From: Microbacterium azadirachtae
GTDB taxonomy: Bacteria > Actinomycetota > Actinomycetes > Actinomycetales > Microbacteriaceae
Length of the DNA: 64,000 nt
Assembly: GCF_000956505.1 (NCBI RefSeq)
Contig: NZ_JYIX01000028.1
Span: 59,257-123,256, forward strand
Reading direction: 5' to 3'
Part shown: piece after piece, positions 35,554-42,919 of the stretch
Numbering within the stretch: the stretch's first letter is position 1
Layout: each line of letters opens with the position of its first letter
Translations under genes and position numbers: made by a program
Notes under the pieces: generated by a model
The model's input: the letters and a program-made list of their open reading frames with translations, nothing else
The model's database searches: none
Told to the model about the DNA's origin: nothing

Positions 35554-36864
35554 TCAGCCTAGCGTTGCTCGACGAGGGCCACGTGGCGATGGTTGGGAGC
35601 TGCCGTGAGCTCCCCCACAGCGCCGCACCTCTTCGATCTCCGCTAGTAGGAGTGCGCTCTGAGCCTCACGGGTAAAGGGCGAGGTGCGGATGCCGGAAGG
35701 CGAGGGTACGGCGCCGCTCTCGCGCTTCTCCTGGGCCAACGCAAGCAGATACCGAGAGATGTCCTCCGCTGTGTTGCTGGCGAGCCCGAGTTCGTTCTCG
35801 CGTACCGCGCGGGCGGCATCTCCTTCCTGGTATCCGAGCATCAGGATCGGGCGCTGGGCGCCGATGTACTCGAAGAGCTTGCCGCCGAATACACCAACTG
35901 CGCGGGGATCGTTCCAGAGGAGCAGCAGGAGTACGTCGGCCGATGACTGAGCCTCGACGGCCTCACGATGCGGAACCTCCCCGTGATCGATGACGAAAGC
36001 ACCTGCACCACAGGAATCGGCCATCGTCATGAACTCCGCCGAGCTGCGACCGTAGTAGTGCACTTCCACGCGGACCCCGAACGGGTCCGCGTTTGCTGAC
36101 CGTATGGCGTCGAAGAGAGGTCGGTACTCCGTGTTGTTCGGATAGATCCGTCCGGTGTAGATGATCTTCAGCAGCGTCGAGTCCGTATCCGGCGTGGGGG
36201 GCACTGTCTCCTCGGCGTCATATCCGTTCATGATCACGACGACCGGCCGAGTGTGCAGTTCAGAGAGCTGGGCGGCGAGCGCGGGACCGACGGTGCAGGC
36301 GATATCCACGGATCTCATGGCGCGTCGTTCCAGAACGGTATCGAGCGCCGTCCGTAGCCGTCCTCGAGGGTTCATCGGATTGCTCGCCACAGGATCACGG
36401 AAGTCGAAGACGAGGGTGCTTCGATGGCGCCGGGCGAGGTGGGCGCCCAGTAGCAGCGCGCTGAGCGGGCCGCCGCTGGCGACGACCACGTCCGCCTCGG
36501 GCACCTCGCGCCGACTCCGCCAACCCGACCGCAACGCCCAGGCGACGAAGATGTCCGGGACGATGAAGGCCTTCCCGAAACGGACGATCCTCTGCCGCAG
36601 CCGACCCGATACGCCGAGTGTTGATCGGCTGGTGGTGGCGGACGTCGCCGAATGGTTGCGGGAGAACCGCATGAGAGGGTCCGGGATGCGCGTCACGGTG
36701 ATGTTCGGATGCGTCGGCATGACCGTCCCCGTGGAGAGCGGTTCGCGGGTGAGCACATGTACTTCATGGCCTGTTCTCGCCCAGTGCTTTGCAAATTCCC
36801 CGATGCGTAACGCGGCGATCTCGCCTTCCGGAGGATAGAACGGGCACACAAGAAGTATTCTCAC
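35554..36864 (-). CDS. Family 4 glycosyltransferase (WbuB-like)
   Basis: A 436-residue GT-B-fold enzyme. The opening MRILLVCPFYPPEGEIAALR is that of WbuB-type transferases, with VVVASGGPLSALLLGAHLAR, a DFRDP motif and the sugar-nucleotide site VGVFGGKLFEYIGAQRPILM. It starts with GTG preceded by a G-rich purine site (GAGAGGGGGAG). The final 30 residues are basic and non-conserved. It is separate from the next minus-strand gene by 79 bases, so a promoter of its own is possible. Confidence 0.82.
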   Translation of the reverse strand: MRILLVCPFYPPEGEIAALRIGEFAKHWARTGHEVHVLTREPLSTGTVMPTHPNITVTRIPDPLMRFSRNHSATSATTSRSTLGVSGRLRQRIVRFGKAFIVPDIFVAWALRSGWRSRREVPEADVVVASGGPLSALLLGAHLARRHRSTLVFDFRDPVASNPMNPRGRLRTALDTVLERRAMRSVDIACTVGPALAAQLSELHTRPVVVIMNGYDAEETVPPTPDTDSTLLKIIYTGRIYPNNTEYRPLFDAIRSANADPFGVRVEVHYYGRSSAEFMTMADSCGAGAFVIDHGEVPHREAVEAQSSADVLLLLLWNDPRAVGVFGGKLFEYIGAQRPILMLGYQEGDAARAVRENELGLASNTAEDISRYLLALAQEKRESGAVPSPSGIRTSPFTREAQSALLLAEIEEVRRCGGAHGSSQPSPRGPRRATLG

Positions 36865-37016
36865 CGGCTCCCCCTCTCATGACGTCGTACACGTTCCCGC
36901 GAACTCGCCTCGGGCGCCCCCTCGACAAAAGTCCCCGGATTCGGTCGAAGAATGGGAACAGCTTAATCGAACTGCCCGGGCGAGCCGGGCAGAGGTACGT
37001 CTCGACGGGCGAACGA

Positions 37017-37022
37017 TATGTT
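37017..37022 (+). promoter_or_regulatory. -10 box of the GT2 gene at 37029, leaderless
   Basis: TATGTT ends six bases before the GTG. No ribosome-binding site is present in the AACGCC gap. A short hairpin (GCCCGG, CCGGGC) lies upstream at 36973-36989. Confidence 0.5.
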
Positions 37023-37028
37023 AACGCC

Positions 37029-37835
37029 GTGGCACATCCTGGGACTCCTCCTCCGATCTCGGTCCTCATGGCTGAGTACAACACCGAGCCCGATCGCCTG
37101 CGGGCCGCGATCGGTTCGATTCTCGCTCAGACCGAGCGGCGGTTCGAGTTCGTCATCGTCGACGACGGTTCTCAAACCGATGTCCGTGGAATCGCAGCCG
37201 AGTTCGATGACGATCGTGTTCGCGTAGTCGGCTACGGCGAGAACAGAGGTTTCGTGGCTGCGCTCAACTACGGTGTCGAGCAGGCCCGTGGCGAGTACAT
37301 TGCGCGCATGGATACCGACGACACGGTCGAGCCCGATTACCTCGAGTCGGTCTACGGCTGGATCTCGCAGCACCCGGAGTATGCAGTCGTGTCTGGTCAG
37401 GCGCGCGAGACCTCCTCTGATGGGCCGGGGCTCGTGTTCGGGCGACCCGGCGAGCAGACCGCCAAGATGGCCATGCGAGGATTCACGCCCATTCATGCCG
37501 CGTCGATCATGCGAGCGAGCGCGGTCAAAGCCGCCGGTGGATATCAGTCCTACAAGCGAGCCGAAGATCTCGCTCTGTGGTGCGAGATGCTCCTGCGCGG
37601 CTATCGCCTTTACGTGATTCCGAAGGTGGTGTATCACTACCACGTCGAGAAGGCCGACTTCGCGAAGCGGTCCTTGCGTCACCGCGGTGACGAGATCCGA
37701 GTTCGCCTGCGGTACTATCCGAAGCTCGGCGCAGGGCCCAGGGAGTACTTGCGTGTGGGGAAGTCGATCCTGAGCGGTCTCCTTCCGGTCTCTGCGGTCA
37801 GGGCGATCCGGGGGCGGCTGCATCCGCATGGCTGA
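37029..37835 (+). CDS. Family 2 glycosyltransferase
   Basis: A 268-residue GT-A-fold enzyme. PISVLMAEYNTEPDRLRAAI starts the domain, VIVDDGSQTD binds the nucleotide and ARMDTDDTVEPDYLE carries the metal-binding DXD. RAEDLALWCEMLLRGYRLYV is the conserved acceptor region. The open frame extends to 36789, but GTG at 37029 is preferred: the -10 box lies just before it and the fold starts right after it. It is probably one of the repeat-unit transferases. Confidence 0.82.
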   Translation: MAHPGTPPPISVLMAEYNTEPDRLRAAIGSILAQTERRFEFVIVDDGSQTDVRGIAAEFDDDRVRVVGYGENRGFVAALNYGVEQARGEYIARMDTDDTVEPDYLESVYGWISQHPEYAVVSGQARETSSDGPGLVFGRPGEQTAKMAMRGFTPIHAASIMRASAVKAAGGYQSYKRAEDLALWCEMLLRGYRLYVIPKVVYHYHVEKADFAKRSLRHRGDEIRVRLRYYPKLGAGPREYLRVGKSILSGLLPVSAVRAIRGRLHPHG

Positions 37836-37854
37836 CCGATCGGACGATCGTCCA

Positions 37855-37860
37855 TAGGAT
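37855..37860 (+). promoter_or_regulatory. -10 box of the nucleotidyltransferase gene, leaderless
   Basis: TAGGAT ends seven bases before a GTG at 37868. The ATG at 37859 overlaps the box itself, which favours the GTG as the true start. Confidence 0.45.
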
Positions 37861-37867
37861 GAGCACC

Positions 37868-38767
37868 GTGGGTTCAGGAACATTCGAGTTGGACGCCGCG
37901 ACGCAGCTTGCACATGCGCTCGCCGCGACCATTGCTCGGGGGCTGGGAGTGCGCGCCCTCAGCCTGAAGGGGCCGATCGCCTCGCACTATGAGCTGCGTC
38001 CGCCGCGCGCCTCGGCAGACGCAGATGTCCTGATCGAACCGGAGCGCTTCGCCGAATACTGCGAAGCGCTCGAAAGCCGCGGTTGGCACACCCGGGTCGG
38101 TCGTGAGACCCCCGCGCTGATCCCTCAGCACTCCATGACATACATCCACCCGGACTGGCCGTGCGATATCGACGTTCACTGGATGTTCCCGGGCTTCTTC
38201 GCCGATCCCGCGGCGGCGTTCGACGCGCTCTGGTCGTCGCGTAAGCAGGTCTCCGTCGCGCACTCACCCGTGCAGGCGCCGTCGAAGGCGGGCAGCGCCG
38301 TGATCATGGCGCTGCACGCTGAGCGCGATCGGCGATCGCCGAAGCACATCGAGGAAAGGGAACTCGTCAGCGCGGCGCTGAGCGACATATTCACCGCAGG
38401 GGAACGCGACGAGTTCATGACGATCGCGCGCGCCGGGAGAGCGGCCTGGACGTTGCGGGACTACATCGTGGCCGCCGATCTCGGGCCTGTCGTGATCGAC
38501 GCGGATGCTGACCAGCAGCGCCGATGGGCTCTCTTCTCGAACCGGGTCGATGACGCGTCGAGCGTGGCGTGGTGGCAGCGGGTGCGCACATCTCCGTGGC
38601 CGCAGAAGGCCCGATGGATCCTGAGGGCGATCTGGGTGTCGCGGAAGGACATGCCGAGGAACGACCCGGCGACGCTGCCATCGCGAAATGAGATGTGGTC
38701 CTACCAGGTGCACCGATGGCGCCGGGGCAGCCGAGCGACGCTGAGGTACTTCCGCGACAAGCGGTGA
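37868..38767 (+). CDS. Uncharacterised nucleotidyltransferase (PF14907 type), copy 1
   Basis: A 299-residue protein. LGVRALSLKGPIASHYEL is followed by the Asp51-Ala-Asp53 pair in SADADVLIEPER, the metal-binding pattern of nucleotidyltransferases, and by WPCDIDVHWMFPGFF. This agrees with the NTP_transf_5 family (PF14907), whose members occur with PqqD-like proteins in peptide and polysaccharide clusters. The ATG at 37859 is the alternative start. A paralogue is at 53361, there overlapping a PqqD-like gene. The physiological substrate is not known. Confidence 0.72.
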   Translation: MGSGTFELDAATQLAHALAATIARGLGVRALSLKGPIASHYELRPPRASADADVLIEPERFAEYCEALESRGWHTRVGRETPALIPQHSMTYIHPDWPCDIDVHWMFPGFFADPAAAFDALWSSRKQVSVAHSPVQAPSKAGSAVIMALHAERDRRSPKHIEERELVSAALSDIFTAGERDEFMTIARAGRAAWTLRDYIVAADLGPVVIDADADQQRRWALFSNRVDDASSVAWWQRVRTSPWPQKARWILRAIWVSRKDMPRNDPATLPSRNEMWSYQVHRWRRGSRATLRYFRDKR

Positions 38768-38829
38768 AGGCAGTGGCTCGGGCACTCCTGACGGGGACAG
38801 CGGCGCCGAAGATCGCCCGAGTGCACCGA

Positions 38830-38835
38830 TAGCAT
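38830..38835 (+). promoter_or_regulatory. -10 box of the WbpA-like operon, leaderless
   Basis: TAGCAT ends six bases before the ATG at 38842. No ribosome-binding site is present in GACTCC. It would drive the four sugar-biosynthesis genes up to 42861. Confidence 0.5.
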
Positions 38836-38841
38836 GACTCC

Positions 38842-40134
38842 ATGCGCATCGCTGTCGTCGCCCTGGGAAAGATCGGGCTTCCCCTCGCTGTCCAGTTCGC
38901 TTCGTCGGGCCATGACGTGATCGGTGTCGACGTCAATCAGAAGGCTGTCGACACGATCAACGCGGGGCTGGAGCCGTTTCCCGGCGAGGCGCACCTGCAG
39001 GAGAAGCTCGCCGAACTGATCCCCTCGGGCCGGCTCCGCGCGACCACCGACTACGCCGAGGCGATTCCCGGTGCTGACGCCGTCGTTCTGGTCGCTCCGG
39101 TCTTCGTGAACGACGAGACGTGGGAACCCGACTTCAAGTACATGGACGCGGCGACCGCGTCGCTCGCCGAGCACCTCACAGCGGGAACGCTCGTCTCGTA
39201 CGAGACGACGCTGCCGGTCGGCACCACGCGCAACCGCTGGAAGCCCATGATCGAGGCCGGCTCCGGGCTGACGGAGGGTGTCGATTTCCACCTCGCCTAT
39301 TCCCCCGAGCGGGTGCTCACCGGGCGGGTGTTCGAGGATCTGCGCAAGTATCCCAAGCTGATCGGTGCGCTCTCGCCGGAGGGCACCCGGCGTGCGCGTG
39401 AGTTCTACGAGGCGGTGCTCCAGTTCGACGAGCGTTCCGACCTGCCGCGTCCCAACGGGGTATGGGATCTGGGGACGACGGAAGCGTCCGAGATGGCGAA
39501 GCTCGCCGAGACGACCTATCGCGACGTGAACATCGGCCTCGCGAACCAGTTCGGACTCTTCGCCGCCGCCAACGGGATCGACGTCTACAAGGTGATCGAG
39601 GCATGCAACTCGCAGCCCTACAGCCATATTCATCGTCCTGGCATCGCCGTGGGCGGACACTGCATCCCGGTGTACCCGCGTCTGTATCTGTCGACTGACC
39701 CCGACGCGGACATCGTGCGGACGGCGCGACAGCTCAATGCGTCGATGCCGGAAAGACTCGTCGCTCAGGCGGAGACGCTTCTCGGTTCTCTCTCCGGCAT
39801 GACGGCCGTCGTGCTGGGCGCGGCCTACCGTGGCGGCGTGAAGGAGACAGCGTTCTCGGGGGTGTTCCCGACCGTGCAGGCTCTGCGCCAGCGCGGCGCC
39901 GACGTCCGCGTGCATGATCCGCTGTACACGGACGACGAGCTGCGCGCGCTCGGTCTCGAACCCTTCGCGATCGGCGAAGCGGCGGATGTCGCGGTGCTGC
40001 AGACCGACCACGCCGACTACCGCACGCTGTCGCCCGCTCAGATCCCCGGGGTGAAGCTGCTCCTCGACGGGCGCGCGGCGAGCGATGCCGCGCTTTGGGC
40101 CGGCACACCTCGGATCGTCGTCGGATCCGCCTGA
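38842..40134 (+). CDS. UDP-N-acetyl-glucosamine/mannosamine 6-dehydrogenase (WbpA/WecC type)
   Basis: A 430-residue nucleotide-sugar dehydrogenase. RIAVVALGKIGLPLAVQFAS forms the NAD site, AYSPERVLTGRVFEDL the middle, and Cys274 in AVGGHCIPVYPRLYL is the catalytic thiol. The GGHCIPVYP form marks the UDP-HexNAc dehydrogenases, unlike the GGGCLPKD form of the UDP-glucose enzyme at 20626. With the three genes after it, it fits the WbpA step: UDP-GlcNAc to UDP-GlcNAcA. Confidence 0.9.
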   Translation: MRIAVVALGKIGLPLAVQFASSGHDVIGVDVNQKAVDTINAGLEPFPGEAHLQEKLAELIPSGRLRATTDYAEAIPGADAVVLVAPVFVNDETWEPDFKYMDAATASLAEHLTAGTLVSYETTLPVGTTRNRWKPMIEAGSGLTEGVDFHLAYSPERVLTGRVFEDLRKYPKLIGALSPEGTRRAREFYEAVLQFDERSDLPRPNGVWDLGTTEASEMAKLAETTYRDVNIGLANQFGLFAAANGIDVYKVIEACNSQPYSHIHRPGIAVGGHCIPVYPRLYLSTDPDADIVRTARQLNASMPERLVAQAETLLGSLSGMTAVVLGAAYRGGVKETAFSGVFPTVQALRQRGADVRVHDPLYTDDELRALGLEPFAIGEAADVAVLQTDHADYRTLSPAQIPGVKLLLDGRAASDAALWAGTPRIVVGSA

Positions 40135-40169
40135 CTTCCGACATTTCATCAACTGGGGGGCGCTGAAGA

Positions 40170-40781
40170 ATGACCGAAAGAGCTGGCGTGCGGATCGTCG
40201 AGTCCGCTGACGTATCGGATGATGCCGAGATCGGAGCGGGGTCGTCCATCTGGCACCTCGCTCAGGTGCGGGAACGAGCCCGGCTGGGCGAGAACTGCAT
40301 CGTCGGCAGAGGCGCATATGTCGGCACGGGTGTCGTCATGGGCGACAACTGCAAGGTGCAGAACTACGCGCTCGTCTACGAACCGGCACGTCTCGCCGAT
40401 GGCGTCTTCATCGGCCCCGCGGTCGTCCTCACCAACGACACCTATCCGCGGGCGATCAACGCGGACGGAACGCTCAAGAGCGCGCATGACTGGGAACCGG
40501 TCGGCGTGACGATCGGGACCGGCGCGGCCATCGGAGCGCGAGCCACGTGCGTCGCCCCCGTGACGATCGGCGCGTGGGCGACAGTGGCCGCGGGCGCGGT
40601 CGTCGTCAAGGACGTCCCGGACTATGCACTCGTCGCGGGGGTCCCCGCGAAGCGCATCGGCTGGGTCGGAGAGGCCGGTGTGCCCCTGACCACGGGCGAC
40701 GAGGCCGACACTTGGATCTGTCCCCAGAGCGGCACCACTTACCGTGAGCAGAACGGCACCCTGACGAAGGAGAACGCGTGA
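40170..40781 (+). CDS. UDP-amino-sugar N-acetyltransferase (WbpD/WlbB type)
   Basis: A 203-residue left-handed beta-helix enzyme. HLAQVRERARLGENCIVGRG, VQNYALVYEPARLADGVFIG and LTNDTYPRAINADG are the fingerprint of WbpD and WlbB, which acetylate the 3-amino group of UDP-2-acetamido-3-amino-2,3-dideoxy-glucuronate. A C-terminal CPQSGTTYRE segment may be a small metal-binding or structural tail. It overlaps the aminotransferase by four bases. Confidence 0.88.
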   Translation: MTERAGVRIVESADVSDDAEIGAGSSIWHLAQVRERARLGENCIVGRGAYVGTGVVMGDNCKVQNYALVYEPARLADGVFIGPAVVLTNDTYPRAINADGTLKSAHDWEPVGVTIGTGAAIGARATCVAPVTIGAWATVAAGAVVVKDVPDYALVAGVPAKRIGWVGEAGVPLTTGDEADTWICPQSGTTYREQNGTLTKENA

Positions 40782-41875
40782 GCGACTTCATTCCCCCCGC
40801 CAAGCCGATCATCGGCGACGACGAGCGCGAAGCCGTCGATCGAGTCCTCCGCAGCGGCATGGTCGCGCAGGGGCCCGAGGTCGCCGCCTTCGAGGCCGAA
40901 TTCTCCGCACACTTCGTGCAGGGTCGTCCGGCGGTCGCCGTGAACTCCGGAACCGCGGGCCTCCATCTCGGTCTGCTCGCCGCCGGCGTCGGCCCCGGCG
41001 ACGAGGTCATCGTGCCGTCGTTCACTTTCGCGGCGACCGGAAACTCGGTCGCGCTCACGGGTGCGACGCCGGTGTTCGTCGACATCGAGCCGGATACCTT
41101 CACGTTGGACCCCGATGCGGTCGCCGCAGCGGTCACATCGAAGACCCGCGGCGTGCTGCCGGTGCACCTCTACGGGCACCCCGCGCGCATGCGCGAGTTG
41201 GAGGCCCTTGCCGCCGCGACGGGTATCGCCCTGTACGAGGATGCGGCACAGGCGCACGGCGCCGCGCTGGACGGCCGTCCTGTCGGCACATTCGGCGAGT
41301 TCGCGATGTTCAGCCTGTATCCGACCAAGAACATGACCAGCGGCGAGGGCGGGATGGTCTCGACCGCGACGGACGAGACCGCGCGCATGGTCAAACTGCT
41401 GCGGAACCAGGGCATGGAGCGGCAGTACGAGAACGAGGTCATCGGTTTCAACGCACGCATGACCGACATCCACGCGGCGATCGGCCGCGTGCAGCTCACG
41501 AAGGTCGATGGCTGGACGAAGACGCGACAGGACAACGCCGCGTTCCTCGACGCGAACCTGCGCGGCGTGGTCGTCCCTCCGGTCGCCGACACCGCGGTGC
41601 ACGTCTATCACCAGTACACGGTCCGCGTTCCGGAAGACCGGGATGGCTTCGTGAAGGCGCTCAAGGAGGAGTACAGCGTCGGTGCGGGTGTCTACTACCC
41701 CATCCCCAATCACCGCCTGCCGTCGTTGGCGCATTTCGCGCCGGGGGTGGAACTGCCGGAGACCGAGCGAGCGGCTCGCGAGGTCGTCTCCCTGCCCGTG
41801 CATCCGTCGCTGTCCCAGAACGACCTCGAGCGCATCGTCGCAGCCGTGAACGCCGTCGCAGGGGCGGGCGCCTGA
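40778..41875 (+). CDS. UDP-3-keto-sugar aminotransferase (WbpE type)
   Basis: A 365-residue DegT-family aminotransferase. The pyridoxal lysine is Lys184 in YPTKNMTSGEGGM; the active-site blocks NSGTAGLHLGLLAAG and YEDAAQAHGAAL are intact. The YPTKN-type motif differs from the FNGNK of the PglE-like enzyme at 27855, consistent with amination at C3 rather than C4. GTG start in a GTGA overlap; the stop overlaps the ATG of the oxidoreductase. Confidence 0.88.
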   Translation: MSDFIPPAKPIIGDDEREAVDRVLRSGMVAQGPEVAAFEAEFSAHFVQGRPAVAVNSGTAGLHLGLLAAGVGPGDEVIVPSFTFAATGNSVALTGATPVFVDIEPDTFTLDPDAVAAAVTSKTRGVLPVHLYGHPARMRELEALAAATGIALYEDAAQAHGAALDGRPVGTFGEFAMFSLYPTKNMTSGEGGMVSTATDETARMVKLLRNQGMERQYENEVIGFNARMTDIHAAIGRVQLTKVDGWTKTRQDNAAFLDANLRGVVVPPVADTAVHVYHQYTVRVPEDRDGFVKALKEEYSVGAGVYYPIPNHRLPSLAHFAPGVELPETERAAREVVSLPVHPSLSQNDLERIVAAVNAVAGAGA

Positions 41876-42861
41876 TGGCGCTGCGCGCCGGCCTGCTCGG
41901 CGTCGGCATGATGGGGCGCCACCACGCTCGCGTCTTGCGTGAGATCGATGGCGTCGAGCTCGTCGCTATTGCCGACCCGGGTGGGGATCCGCATGGCGTG
42001 GGCGGCGAACTGGAGATCCTGCCCGACATCGATGCGCTGATCGAAGTCGGCCTCGACACCGCCGTCGTCGCGGTGCCGACCCGATTCCACGAGGAAGCGG
42101 CGCTCAAGCTCGCCGCCGCCGGAGTGCATGCGCTCGTCGAGAAGCCGATCGCGCACACCCTCGACGCAGGACGACGCATGGTGGAGGCCTTCTCGCAGGC
42201 CGGACTGGTCGGTGCCGTCGGGCACATCGAGCGCTTCAACCCCGCCTTGCAGGAGCTGCGCCGAAGGCTCGAAGCGGGCGAGCTGGGCGCGGTCTATCAG
42301 GTGGTCACGCGGCGTCAGGGTCCTTTCCCCTCGCGGATCGCGGACGTCGGCGTCGCGAAGGATCTGGCGTCGCACGACGTGGACCTGACGGCGTGGGTCG
42401 TCCAATCCGACTATGAGCGCGTGTTCGCGCAGACCGCATTCAAGAGCGGTCGTGAACATGAGGACATGATCACGATCACGGGACGCACGGAGAGCGGCGT
42501 GATCGTGAACAACATCGTGAACTGGCTCAGCCCGATGAAGGAGAGGGTGACCGTCGTCACGGGGGAGAAGGGCGCGTTCGTCGCCGACACCGCGACCGGC
42601 GACCTCACGTTCTTCGCGAACGGCACGATTCCGCTCGAGTGGGAGTCGGTGTCGAGCTTCCGCGGCGTCTCGGAAGGAGACGTCATCCGGTACGCGTTCA
42701 CCAAGCGCGAGCCGCTCCGCGTGGAGCATGAGGCCTTCCGCGATGCGGTGCTGGGCGACCGTTCGGACGTCGTGACGATGGAGCAGGGGCTGCGCACGCT
42801 CGCCGTCGTCGAGGCGGCTCTGGAATCGTCCCGGCTGATGGAGACCGTCAAGATCGGCTAG
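41875..42861 (+). CDS. Gfo/Idh/MocA oxidoreductase (WbpB type)
   Basis: A 328-residue NAD-dependent sugar dehydrogenase. LRAGLLGVGMMGRHHARVLR gives the Rossmann site and HALVEKPIAHTLDAG the EKP catalytic motif. In the WbpB step the 3-hydroxyl of UDP-GlcNAcA is oxidised to the ketone, which WbpE aminates and WbpD acetylates. All four steps to UDP-2,3-diacetamido-2,3-dideoxy-glucuronate are thus coded together. The TGATGG junction couples it to the aminotransferase. Confidence 0.87.
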   Translation: MALRAGLLGVGMMGRHHARVLREIDGVELVAIADPGGDPHGVGGELEILPDIDALIEVGLDTAVVAVPTRFHEEAALKLAAAGVHALVEKPIAHTLDAGRRMVEAFSQAGLVGAVGHIERFNPALQELRRRLEAGELGAVYQVVTRRQGPFPSRIADVGVAKDLASHDVDLTAWVVQSDYERVFAQTAFKSGREHEDMITITGRTESGVIVNNIVNWLSPMKERVTVVTGEKGAFVADTATGDLTFFANGTIPLEWESVSSFRGVSEGDVIRYAFTKREPLRVEHEAFRDAVLGDRSDVVTMEQGLRTLAVVEAALESSRLMETVKIG

Positions 42862-42907
42862 GTCCTTTGGCTGTGAACCCGCACGGGGGAAGCGCTGCCG
42901 GTGATGA

Positions 42908-42913
42908 TTGGAT
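42908..42913 (+). promoter_or_regulatory. Weak -10 box of the second DUF4012 gene
   Basis: TTGGAT ends six bases before the ATG at 42920; the intervening GGACCC has no ribosome-binding site. The second base of the box is off consensus. Confidence 0.3.
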
Positions 42914-42919
42914 GGACCC

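Noticed and set aside
36789..37028. N-terminal 80 residues of the longest frame of the GT2 gene at 37029
   Set aside because: The stretch lies over the start region of the opposite-strand gene and the intergenic hairpin, and the GT2 fold begins after 37029.
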